NCBI GenBank assembly: GCA_947463915.1
Contig: CANHVO010000016.1
Location: forward strand, 1-43,998
Origin: Planctomycetaceae bacterium
Lineage (GTDB): Bacteria > Planctomycetota > Planctomycetia > Pirellulales > Pirellulaceae
Direction of reading: 5' to 3'
DNA: 43,998 nucleotides
The notes beneath the pieces are model-generated. The model was given only the letters and a program-made list of their open reading frames with translations. It made no database searches and was not told where the DNA came from. A program made the translations under genes and the position numbers. Of this stretch, positions 11,206 to 19,201 are shown one piece after another; the stretch's first letter is position 1, and each line of letters begins with the position of its first letter.

Positions 11206-11622
11206 ATGAGCGACAATCCGTACGAAGCCCCTCCATTGACCACAACCGCGCCTGCAGCAATCGGAGTCCTTAGCGGCACCCGAGAAGATCTCCGCAGCGT
11301 TGCGAAGTACCAAAAGGGAATTCTTGTGTGCATCCTGGTGTATTTGATTGCAGTCGTCGGTCAATTCGTTCTGCCACCTGAACTCCGCGCTCTTGTCGGT
11401 ATCCCCGTACTCATCGCCGGGATCGTAGGCGCGGTTTTCGTCTTTTTGTTGGCGATCAAGGTTTATGGTACAGGTCTTGGAATCGTGCTTGGCATACTTT
11501 CCCTGATACCGTGCATCGGCCTAATTGTACTTCTGATCGTCAATCAGAAAGCGACCAGCATATTGAAGCAAAACGGCATCCAAGTCGGATTGCTCGGCGC
11601 GAACCTCTCTGCCGTCCATTGA
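11206..11622 (+). CDS. Small membrane protein with 'NPYEAP' N-terminus
   Basis: A 138-residue protein starting MSDNPYEAPP, a motif that opens many planctomycete and proteobacterial small membrane proteins. Three hydrophobic segments follow: 'GILVCILVYLIAVVGQFVL', 'LVGIPVLIAGIVGAVFVFLL' and 'GIVLGILSLIPCIGLIVLLIV'. The open frame extends 65 codons further upstream, but the GGAAGAAGAA ribosome site and the NPY motif fix the start at 11206. Function is unknown. Confidence 0.72.
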   Translation: MSDNPYEAPPLTTTAPAAIGVLSGTREDLRSVAKYQKGILVCILVYLIAVVGQFVLPPELRALVGIPVLIAGIVGAVFVFLLAIKVYGTGLGIVLGILSLIPCIGLIVLLIVNQKATSILKQNGIQVGLLGANLSAVH

Positions 11623-11628
11623 AATAAA

Positions 11629-11800
11629 TAGTGGATTCACTAGCTTGCGGGTTTGCGCGTTTTGAAGTTGCACTGCATTGAGAAATATAGCTGAATTCGT
11701 GAGAATTCAGACACTTTGCAATGAAGACGCGGCCAAAATCCTCACGAATTTTGCTACGAAATCACAAGTGTGCAACTTCAAGACTTGCGCGTCGTGCTAG
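11629..11800. repeat. MITE-like inverted element, copy 1, with nested REP-like palindrome
   Basis: The left end contains tagtggattcactagcttgcg and gcgcgttttgaagttgcac (11655-11673). The right end is gtgcaacttcaagacttgcg followed by cgtcgtgctag (11770-11800), complementary to the left end. The same sequence blocks recur in a related element at 21916-22080. Between the arms sits a GTAGC-type palindrome (11688-11757), so one repeat family appears to have inserted into the other. No coding capacity is seen. Confidence 0.65.
11688..11757. repeat. REP-like palindrome, GTAGC...GCTAC family, copy 3 (nested)
   Basis: It starts tagctgaattcgtgagaatt and ends ...ctcacgaattttgctac, with imperfect complementary arms and a loop of about 20 bases. 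It is closest to the copy at 8422. It lies inside the arms of the MITE-like element 11629-11800. Confidence 0.6.
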
Positions 11801-11878
11801 GAGTATTGGAACTTTCCACTCGCCTAAAGACGATACACCAGCGCTCACCCAGTTCATTTCCTCCCTTCCTGTTTCGAC

Positions 11879-13555
11879 ATGACCCCTTGGACTCAGCAGT
11901 ACGACCCGTTTGGGAACATCTTTCTATCCGCCGTTTTTGCCGCATTGCCCATCTTTGTGCTGCTTGGACTTCTGGCTGGCTTTCACGTGAAAGCTCAATA
12001 TGCCGCTCTTGCGGGCTTAGCTGTGTCTTTGGTGGTTGCTGTCGGGCTATTCAAGATGCCGACGACGCTCGCACTCACTGCCGCGGCCAACGGCGCGGCC
12101 TATGGCATGTTCCCCATAGGCTGGATTGTGTTGACCGCGATCTTTACCTATGACATTTCGGTCGCGACAGGCAAATTCGAAATTCTCAAACGTTCGATCG
12201 CAGGTCTCGCGGACGATCGACGCATCCAAGTTCTGCTGATCGCCTTTAGCTTCGGTGCCTTTATCGAGGGAGCCGCTGGATTTGGTACTCCCGTTGCCAT
12301 CTCGGCCGCGATGCTCATCGGACTCGGCTTTAAACCGCTTCCCGCAGCTGGATTGTCGCTTATTGGAAACACGGCACCCGTCGCTTTCGGTGCCCTAGGC
12401 TCGCCGATTATTGTATTGGCCAAGGTGACGGAGCTGCCGCTCGATTCGCTCAGCATGATGGTGGGACGCCAATTGCCTTTGTTCTCCCTACTAATTCCCT
12501 TCTGGTTGATTTGGGTAATGGCAGGTTGGCGTGGAATGATCGAAGTATGGCCCGCTTGCTTGGCTGCAGGCCTCAGCTTTGGCGTTATGCAATTCCTCGT
12601 GAGCAACTACCACGGGCCTTGGCTGGTGGACGTGATTAGCGCGATCATCTCAATCGCAACTCTCGTTGGCTTGCTTCAGGTTTGGCAACCGAAAACCACT
12701 TGGCGATTTGCGGACGAGCCGGCCGCCATCGACGAAGTTCCGCCAACGCTCCGTGAAACATGCATCGCGTGGCTCCCTTGGCTCGTTCTTTCGGTGACAG
12801 TATTCCTCTGGGGGCTGCCGCAAGCCAAAAGCCAACTCAACGCATGGTCGAAACTGAAACCTCAAGCGAAACAAGTTGGCGAAAAGGGGCTTGAGCTGGA
12901 AGTGCCAGGCTTGCATTTGATGGTTGTACGCGACCAACCTATCGTCGCTGTTCCTACTCCCGAAAAAGCGATTTACGAGCTCAATTGGCTGTCCGCCACC
13001 GGAACGGCTCTCTTCCTTGCTGGAATCATGTCAGGTACTTTGCTCGGGCTTTCCCCCGCAACGATGGCGTCGCTTTTTTGGGGAACACTCAAGCGCACAA
13101 CCATCTCGCTAGTAACGATTGCCGTGATGTTGGCGCTCGGCTACACGACCAAGTACAGCGGCTTGGACGCTTCGATGGGCTTGGCATTTGCAAGTACTGG
13201 AGCGCTGTTTCCGTTCTTTTCGCCGTTGCTGGGTTGGCTGGGTGTCGCACTCACCGGCAGCGACACCTCCTCCAATGTCATGTTCGGCAACTTGCAGCAA
13301 ATCACCGCGGAGCGAGTTGGGATTTCGCCGATTTTAGCTGCTGCAGCCAACAGCTCTGGCGGGGTCATGGGCAAAATGATCGATGCCCAATCCCTTGTGG
13401 TGGCAAGTGTCGCTACCAACCAGCGAGGCCAGGAAGGGACGATCCTCCGATATGTTTTCCTGCACAGCATTGTCCTTGCGATCATGGTTGGTGTGATGGT
13501 GGCAACACAAGCGTACTTGTTACCACAGATGATCCCGGTTGTCCCTGTGCGTTGA
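11879..13555 (+). CDS. lldP: L-lactate permease (LctP family)
   Basis: A 558-residue polytopic inner-membrane protein of the LctP family, which imports lactate (and often glycolate) with protons. Family motifs are visible: '[29 protein letters not shown]' near 80-108, '[21 protein letters not shown]' near 135-155, and '[20 protein letters not shown]' near 455-475. About a dozen hydrophobic segments and the length fit the family. The ribosome site is weak. No lactate dehydrogenase genes are adjacent. A MITE-like repeat occupies the upstream gap. Confidence 0.93.
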   Translation: MTPWTQQYDPFGNIFLSAVFAALPIFVLLGLLAGFHVKAQYAALAGLAVSLVVAVGLFKMPTTLALTAAANGAAYGMFPIGWIVLTAIFTYDISVATGKFEILKRSIAGLADDRRIQVLLIAFSFGAFIEGAAGFGTPVAISAAMLIGLGFKPLPAAGLSLIGNTAPVAFGALGSPIIVLAKVTELPLDSLSMMVGRQLPLFSLLIPFWLIWVMAGWRGMIEVWPACLAAGLSFGVMQFLVSNYHGPWLVDVISAIISIATLVGLLQVWQPKTTWRFADEPAAIDEVPPTLRETCIAWLPWLVLSVTVFLWGLPQAKSQLNAWSKLKPQAKQVGEKGLELEVPGLHLMVVRDQPIVAVPTPEKAIYELNWLSATGTALFLAGIMSGTLLGLSPATMASLFWGTLKRTTISLVTIAVMLALGYTTKYSGLDASMGLAFASTGALFPFFSPLLGWLGVALTGSDTSSNVMFGNLQQITAERVGISPILAAAANSSGGVMGKMIDAQSLVVASVATNQRGQEGTILRYVFLHSIVLAIMVGVMVATQAYLLPQMIPVVPVR

Positions 13556-13630
13556 CCCCACCAACTGCAACTTTGGAGTTCTAGATTCACGTCGCCGGAT
13601 CGCACAACTCTGGACTCGTCGCACAGTTTA

Positions 13631-13651
13631 GAGCGATTGTCTCAATCGCTC
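13631..13651. terminator. Perfect 9-bp hairpin between convergent lldP and ruvB
   Basis: gagcgattg, loop tct, caatcgctc. A second short dyad (cgattg...caatcg) lies near 13741-13756. Both are in the gap between the convergent lldP and ruvB genes, and no U-run follows, so transcription termination here is only plausible. Confidence 0.4.
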
Positions 13652-13771
13652 GGCGGGCACTTTAGGTCCCATCCCGCAGAACAAAGAAGCCTCGACTTGA
13701 TGGTGCAATGGCAATGCGATTGTGGTCTGCACTTCCGAAACGATTGAGGACAATCGCTTTATACTCGAGAC

Positions 13772-14881
13772 TTATGCGTCTTTGTTTGGGTTGAACAGCT
13801 TGAGCATCTCGTAGGCTTTGGCCGTCGCGCAGCGTCCTCGCTGGGTTCGAATCACGTACTCGCTTCGCAGCAGAAAAGGCTCCACCTCGTCCTCGAGCGT
13901 GTCGGCAGACACACTCATGGTGTGTGCAATAGCTTCCACGCCAGCCGGGCCACCGTTGAAGACGCGAATGAGGGTTTCCAAGTAACGACGGTCCTGTCGA
14001 TCGAGGCCAATCTCGTCGATCCCCATCATGTCCAACGCTCGCTTGGCGATGTCAAGATTGACTTTACCATCCGCCTTGCTCATAGCAAAGTCGCGAACCC
14101 AAAGGAAACGATTGTTGGCAATTCGTGGCGTCCCTCTCGCCCGCTTGGCAATCTCGACTGCTGCGTCCGAGTTCAGCGTCACATTAAGCTTCTTCGCATT
14201 GCGTGAAAGGATTTCAATCAACTCGTCAACAGAATAGTAGCCTAAATGCTGTCGGATGAGAAACCGATCGCGAAGCGGCGCGCTGAGCATGCCTGCTCGC
14301 GTAGTGGCACCGATGAGCGTGAACGGTTGCAATTGCAAATTCAACGTTCGCGCGTTGACCCCTTCGCCCAAAATGATATCGATACGATAGTCTTCCATGG
14401 CCGTGTAAAGAAACTCTTCGACCGGTTTGGGAAGACGATGGATTTCGTCGATGAACAGTACGGAGCCGTGTTCCAGATTCGTCAGATAAGGAATCATTTC
14501 CTTGGGGGCTTTGAGAACCGGGCCGCTTGTCATATCCACCTTGACCCCCATCTCGCGCGGGATACAAGTGGCAAAGGTTGTTTTCCCTAGTCCAGGCGGG
14601 CCATCAAAGAGAATATGCCCTAGTGGTTCATTGCGTTTTTTGGCAGCATCCATGGCGATTTGGATGACGTCCATGACTTCCTGTTGGCCGACCATGTCCG
14701 CAATGCGTTTCGGACGTAGGACGATATCATTTTCGCCAGGCGCCATGATTCCGGAGCCCGGGACGTGACTGGATGGTGGTAGAGAGCTCCCAGCTCCTGC
14801 GTCCCCTTCGTTGTAGCCTTTCTCTTTGCCGTCATCGTCATCATCGGGCTCAGCTGGAATGATCTTGCGTTCTCGAACCAT
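13772..14881 (-). CDS. ruvB: Holliday junction branch-migration helicase RuvB
   Basis: The AAA+ motor of RuvAB, which drives branch migration of Holliday junctions. Walker A is 'DGPPGLGKTT', Walker B is 'LFIDEIHR', sensor 1 is in 'LIGATTRAG', the Arg finger region is in 'LRDRF', and the winged-helix C-terminus includes 'RTQRGRCAT'. The protein has an acidic N-terminal extension of about 50 residues before the conserved 'LRPKRIADMVGQ', absent from E. coli RuvB. ATG at 14881 follows the lepA stop by one base; an in-frame ATG at 14896 would overlap lepA by 14 bases. Operon with lepA is likely. Confidence 0.96.
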   Translation of the reverse strand: MVRERKIIPAEPDDDDDGKEKGYNEGDAGAGSSLPPSSHVPGSGIMAPGENDIVLRPKRIADMVGQQEVMDVIQIAMDAAKKRNEPLGHILFDGPPGLGKTTFATCIPREMGVKVDMTSGPVLKAPKEMIPYLTNLEHGSVLFIDEIHRLPKPVEEFLYTAMEDYRIDIILGEGVNARTLNLQLQPFTLIGATTRAGMLSAPLRDRFLIRQHLGYYSVDELIEILSRNAKKLNVTLNSDAAVEIAKRARGTPRIANNRFLWVRDFAMSKADGKVNLDIAKRALDMMGIDEIGLDRQDRRYLETLIRVFNGGPAGVEAIAHTMSVSADTLEDEVEPFLLRSEYVIRTQRGRCATAKAYEMLKLFNPNKDA

Positions 14882-14882
14882 A

Positions 14883-16727
14883 CTATTTTTCCGCACCTGT
14901 GTCCAAGATCGCCATAAATGCCTTCTGAGGAATGTCGACCGAACCGATCGATTTCATTCGCTTCTTGCCCTCTTTTTGCTTCGCCCAAAGCTTTTTCTTA
15001 CGCGAGATGTCACCGCCATAACACTTTGCCGTCACATTCTTTCGCATCGCAGAAACGGTTTCGCGTGCAATGATGCGAGAGCCAATGGCTGCCTGGACTG
15101 CGACTTCAAACATGTGTCGGTCGATTTCTTCTTTGAGCTTCTTCACAACGGCCCGGCCGCGACGTTCTGAGTCAGCAGTGTCGCAGATAATGCTGAGCGC
15201 ATCGACCCGTTTTCCATTCACGAGAATGTCCATACGCACCAAATTTGCGGGTTCATACCCGATGATCTCATAGTCCATCGTGCCGTAACCGCGAGTTACG
15301 CTTTTGAGTTTGTCATGCAAGTCATAGATCACTTCCGCCAAAGGCAAATCGTAGCTGACGAGCGCACGTGTTCCGGACAAATATTCATTGCCGCGCAGGA
15401 TCCCGCGTCGATCTTGCGACAGCTTCATCACAACTCCGATGTACTCGATCGGCAGCACGAAGTTAACGCGGACAATCGGCTGACGAAATTCTTCGATATC
15501 GCATGAATCGGGCACTTCCTGCGGACGATGGATTTCCAAAGTGGTGCCATCCCGCTTGACGATTTCATAGGTGACGTTGGGAGCCGTTTGAACGAGGTCG
15601 ACGTCGCATTCATTTTCGAGCCGTTGCTGGATGATTTCCATGTGCAGCAGTCCAAGGAACCCGCAACGAAATCCGAAGCCGAGAGCTTCACTGGATTCGG
15701 GCGCAAAGTCAAAAGACGGGTCGTTGATCGATAGTTTTTCGAGGGCATCGCGGAGTTCAGTAAACTCTTGGCCGTCGCTCGGATAGAGTCCGCAGTAGAC
15801 CATCCGTTTCGGTGGCTTATAACCAGCAAGCGCGACTGCCTTGTCGTCGTTGGCCATAGCGACCGTATCGCCGATCCGAACATCTTTGAGCGATTTTATG
15901 TTGCAGATTAGATATCCGACTTCACCTGCCAGCAGCGAATCGACCGGCATTCGATGGGGGATAAACTGACCAAGCTCGAGCACTTCGTAGTTGGCCCCGA
16001 CGCCTAGGAAACGCACCTTGTCGCCACGCTTGACTTTGCCTTCCATGACTCGCACGTAGGTAATGGCGCCACGATAATCATCGTAAAGGGAATCGAACAC
16101 CATGGCTTTGAGAGGAGCGGTGCGATCGCCGACCGGTGGTGGAACGCGTTCAACGATGGCTTCTAGCAATTCATCGATACCGATACCAGCTTTGCCGGAA
16201 CACTTGACTATTTCGGTTGGGTCGATGCCGAGGCTTTGCTCCATTTCCGTCGTGACTTCATCGACACGCGCGTGCACCAAATCGATTTTGTTGATCACAG
16301 GAATGATCTTCAAATCGTGTTCCATAGCCGCGTAAGCGTTGGCGACTGTCTGTGCCTCGACCCCTTGGAAGGAATCGACCAAAAGCAATGCACCTTCACA
16401 ACAAGTCAACGCTCGAGAGACTTCGTATTGGAAGTCAACGTGTCCAGGGGTATCGATCAAATTCAGCTCGTAAAGCTCCCCTTTGTGCCAATGGTTGAGC
16501 GAGACCGATTTGGCTTTGATGGTGATACCACGGGATCGCTCCAAATCCATGCCGTCGAGCAACTGCTCTCTCATCTTGCGAGTCTCGACAGTGCCTGTGC
16601 GTTCGAGGAGTCGGTCTGCGAGCGTGCTCTTGCCGTGATCGATGTGCGCAATGATGCAAAAGTTCCTGATTTTGGCGGTGGGCATTTCACCCTGTTGTTG
16701 GCCACCGTGTTTGCCGCCAGTGCTCAT
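14883..16727 (-). CDS. lepA: Elongation factor 4 (LepA), ribosomal back-translocating GTPase
   Basis: A 614-residue translational GTPase close to the family length (about 600). G1 is 'AHIDHGKST', G2 lies around 'RGITIKAKSV', G3 is 'DTPGHVDF' and G4 is 'NKIDLVHA'. The LepA-specific C-terminal domain is present, ending with 'RKKKLWAKQKEGKKRMKSIG'. A 14-residue Gly/Gln-rich leader precedes the usual start (MPTAKIRNF), so either that Met or the listed ATG is used. The gene is directly upstream of ruvB. Confidence 0.97.
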   Translation of the reverse strand: MSTGGKHGGQQQGEMPTAKIRNFCIIAHIDHGKSTLADRLLERTGTVETRKMREQLLDGMDLERSRGITIKAKSVSLNHWHKGELYELNLIDTPGHVDFQYEVSRALTCCEGALLLVDSFQGVEAQTVANAYAAMEHDLKIIPVINKIDLVHARVDEVTTEMEQSLGIDPTEIVKCSGKAGIGIDELLEAIVERVPPPVGDRTAPLKAMVFDSLYDDYRGAITYVRVMEGKVKRGDKVRFLGVGANYEVLELGQFIPHRMPVDSLLAGEVGYLICNIKSLKDVRIGDTVAMANDDKAVALAGYKPPKRMVYCGLYPSDGQEFTELRDALEKLSINDPSFDFAPESSEALGFGFRCGFLGLLHMEIIQQRLENECDVDLVQTAPNVTYEIVKRDGTTLEIHRPQEVPDSCDIEEFRQPIVRVNFVLPIEYIGVVMKLSQDRRGILRGNEYLSGTRALVSYDLPLAEVIYDLHDKLKSVTRGYGTMDYEIIGYEPANLVRMDILVNGKRVDALSIICDTADSERRGRAVVKKLKEEIDRHMFEVAVQAAIGSRIIARETVSAMRKNVTAKCYGGDISRKKKLWAKQKEGKKRMKSIGSVDIPQKAFMAILDTGAEK

Positions 16728-16788
16728 GCGTGAATCCTAGTACTTTGTTTCATTTGATTTCGGTTAATCGATTTCCAGGGATTTGCAA

Positions 16789-17817
16789 TCACGTTGCCAG
16801 CTTCTTGTATTCCATGCGAGCGATGCCAGCCGCTCCAAGGTAACCAGCATCGCCACCTAAAGAAGCAAACTCGATCTTGGTGCCGTTCGCGACATACTCG
16901 AAGCTGCGTTTTCGAAACGCCTCGCCGATTCGCTTTAGAAACCGCTTTCCAATAGGGCATTGCGAGCCACCAAAGTTCATCGCACCGCCCAACACAATCA
17001 GACCAGGGTCGAGAGTATGGACAACGGTTGCGATTCCAAGTGCTAGATAGTCCGCCGTTTCGTCAATAATCTTCAAACTGAATTCATCACCTGACGAGGC
17101 AGCTAGGTAAATCTTTTTTGTAGTAAGCGTTCCCGCATCGGATGTGAGTGAACTCACTGCGCCAGCCGCAAGCTCTTCCTTGGCTCGTTGAACAACGGCA
17201 CTGGCACTCGCGTACGCTTCCAAATGGCCGCGTCCTCCACCCCAAACACAAAGTCTCGCATTCGGACTGGGGTCGATGATCATGTGACCGCACTCACCCC
17301 CGAAACTGTTGTGTCCTACCACCAGTTGATTGTCGATAATGATGCCGCCCCCAACACCTGTCCCAAGCGTCAACAGAACCATACTACTGTACACAGCACC
17401 TGTGCCGACCCAAAATTCCCCAAATGCGGCCGCATTGGCATCGTTGGCGAAAGAAACCGGCAGCCCGATTGCGTCCTCCAAACATTTCACAATTGGAAAA
17501 TGGTGCCAATGCGGGTGATTGGGCGGCTCGATGAGCATTCCTTTGGGTATGTCCTGACTGCCAGGTGTTCCCAAACCGACTCGCACAATGTCTTTTTTGG
17601 TCAGCCCAATCGAAGCCAGGAGTTCTTCCGAGCTGGAAGCAATGCGCTGCATGGCATCGACCGGTCCGCGTGGTTCTTCCGTTGGAATGGACGTAAACCC
17701 GAGTGTTTTGCCATTGTCATCGACGACCCCCACCTTCATGCCGGTTCCGCCGACGTCGATTCCCAAATAAAGCGGGTGCGCGGCTCGGGAGGCCGGCAAA
17801 ATAGGCTGTGACGTCAT
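16789..17817 (-). CDS. ROK-family sugar kinase (glucokinase-like)
   Basis: A 342-residue ROK kinase. The N-terminal phosphate-binding motif is 'LGIDVGGTGMKVGVVD', followed by 'NDANAAAFGEFWVG' (catalytic Asp region), 'LTLGTGVGGGIIID' and 'GGECGHMIID'. The usual zinc motif CxCGxxGCxE is altered here to 'CVWGGGRGHLE': only the first Cys survives and the other two positions are Trp and His. A broader frame begins at 17916, but the ATG at 17817 sits at the normal distance before the ROK motif. It is monocistronic and probably phosphorylates glucose or a related hexose. Confidence 0.85.
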   Translation of the reverse strand: MTSQPILPASRAAHPLYLGIDVGGTGMKVGVVDDNGKTLGFTSIPTEEPRGPVDAMQRIASSSEELLASIGLTKKDIVRVGLGTPGSQDIPKGMLIEPPNHPHWHHFPIVKCLEDAIGLPVSFANDANAAAFGEFWVGTGAVYSSMVLLTLGTGVGGGIIIDNQLVVGHNSFGGECGHMIIDPSPNARLCVWGGGRGHLEAYASASAVVQRAKEELAAGAVSSLTSDAGTLTTKKIYLAASSGDEFSLKIIDETADYLALGIATVVHTLDPGLIVLGGAMNFGGSQCPIGKRFLKRIGEAFRKRSFEYVANGTKIEFASLGGDAGYLGAAGIARMEYKKLAT

Positions 17818-17975
17818 AAGGCGTTTGCTGAAAAGGGGTTGCGATGAATGGTGTCGAATATCAGAGATGGCTAAACATACAGTATAAGCCATGCTTTCCA
17901 GGACAAACAGGGACAATTATCCTTGGCAGTTCAATGCAGATATCAGCTTGATTCATCACAAACTTGCCTAAGCCC

Positions 17976-18761
17976 CTAGCCGCTACCCTTGCAAACGCTG
18001 CAATTTGGATTTCGATGGATTTTTCGTTTTGTAAAGGACATGTTCGCTAAATCCATAGTCAGCATCGTGCCGCTAAGTGTTTCGCCAACTCCAGTTATCA
18101 ACTTGATGACTTCCATCGCTGCCAGACACGCAACAGTCCCTGCCACAGCACCAAAGACAGGAAACTCTCGGCGCCAAGCGGTGGGGGCAACCGGTGACAA
18201 ACAGGCAAGACATGGCGAAACTCCCGGGAGAATCGTTGTTAAGCTACCCTCATACTCATACATGGCGCATTCGACCATCGGTTTGCATTGTCGTACGATG
18301 GCTCGATTCATTTCGAAACGTTCTTCAAACAAAGGGGCACAGTCGACTACGACGCCTGCTCCTTTTATCAAAGCCTGAGCGTTGGTGGCGTTTATGTTCT
18401 CGTTATGGAGCTCCAAGATCAGTCGTGGATTGAGCGCAAGCAGTCGCGCCCGGGCGGTCTCCACTCGGGACTGGCCGATTCGATCATGAGTCATCAGCAA
18501 TTGCCGATTCAAATCGCTAGGCTTGATCTCTCCAGCGTGAGCCAAGATCAGCTTGCCGATGCCGGCTGCTGCTAGCTGATACGCAACCGTTCCGCCAACG
18601 CCGCCTATTCGCGAAATCAGAACCGTTGCAGCTTTCAATTTTCGTTGACCTAGTTCGCCAATCCCATCGGCCCACATCTGCCATTCATATGTAGCGAACT
18701 CTATCGCATCCAGTTTCGGGAAATCATTTTCCATGCCGTTAGAGAAGTTGCTGTCTGACAT
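17976..18761 (-). CDS. ThiF/MoeB-like E1 adenylating enzyme, atypical
   Basis: A 261-residue E1-like enzyme that would activate the C-terminal glycine of a ubiquitin-like sulfur carrier by adenylation. The nucleotide loop 'SRIGGVGGTVAY' (50-61) and 'DLNRQLL' (83-89) are present. Two CxxC pairs, C184/C187 and C254/C257, form the structural zinc site. Several usual active-site residues differ: Arg99 stands where MoeB/ThiF has the ATP-contacting Lys, the acidic cluster before NRQ reads 'AHAGEIKPSD', and the 'DCTDN' motif reads 'DCAPLFEER'. The MoaD/ThiS-like gene lies two bases upstream, so the pair forms an operon. Whether it serves thiamine, molybdopterin or another sulfur pathway is not shown. 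Confidence 0.82.
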   Translation of the reverse strand: MSDSNFSNGMENDFPKLDAIEFATYEWQMWADGIGELGQRKLKAATVLISRIGGVGGTVAYQLAAAGIGKLILAHAGEIKPSDLNRQLLMTHDRIGQSRVETARARLLALNPRLILELHNENINATNAQALIKGAGVVVDCAPLFEERFEMNRAIVRQCKPMVECAMYEYEGSLTTILPGVSPCLACLSPVAPTAWRREFPVFGAVAGTVACLAAMEVIKLITGVGETLSGTMLTMDLANMSFTKRKIHRNPNCSVCKGSG

Positions 18762-18763
18762 TT

Positions 18764-19042
18764 CTAACCGCCAGAGATCAAGGTCGTGAGGGTCAATTCT
18801 GCACCATCTTGCAATACGCAGGGCTTCTCTTTTGCGACAAGCTCATTGTTCAGAAAGATAAGCAGGGAGGGCCGAACGGAGTCGTGCTCATCCATTAAAG
18901 CAGATCGCAATGCTCCCGTTCCAGAGTTGCCAACTCGCTGAATGACCTCGAGCAGGGGGGTATCTTCATCCACATCGAGCGTAACATTGCTGCAGCCCGC
19001 TAGCCGGCGGACTTGGGAGTCAAAGTGGACGTAGACTTTCAC
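18764..19042 (-). CDS. MoaD/ThiS-like ubiquitin-fold sulfur carrier
   Basis: A beta-grasp protein of about 92 residues beginning VKVYVHFDSQVRRLAG and ending in LISGG. The terminal Gly-Gly is the site of adenylation and thiocarboxylate formation in MoaD/ThiS proteins. The conserved 'FLNNELV' turn and 'LQDGAELTLTTLISGG' tail are clear. The domain start fits a GTG at 19042. An ATG at 19183 would add 47 residues without recognisable structure; ATGs at 19126 and 19081 are also possible. It ends two bases before the E1-like gene. Confidence 0.78.
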   Translation of the reverse strand: MKVYVHFDSQVRRLAGCSNVTLDVDEDTPLLEVIQRVGNSGTGALRSALMDEHDSVRPSLLIFLNNELVAKEKPCVLQDGAELTLTTLISGG

Positions 19043-19201
19043 TTGGGAGGACCTTTGGGAAATTCCGTTTGGCGGCGACATCCGATCTGATTCAACCGCA
19101 ACGGGCCGAATGCAACTGGGCTCCATTGTAGCCGAACGAAGTGATCGCTTACACTGACGTTGTGGTGGCATCTTTTCGATCATCCGATTCCGCGAGATAA
19201 A

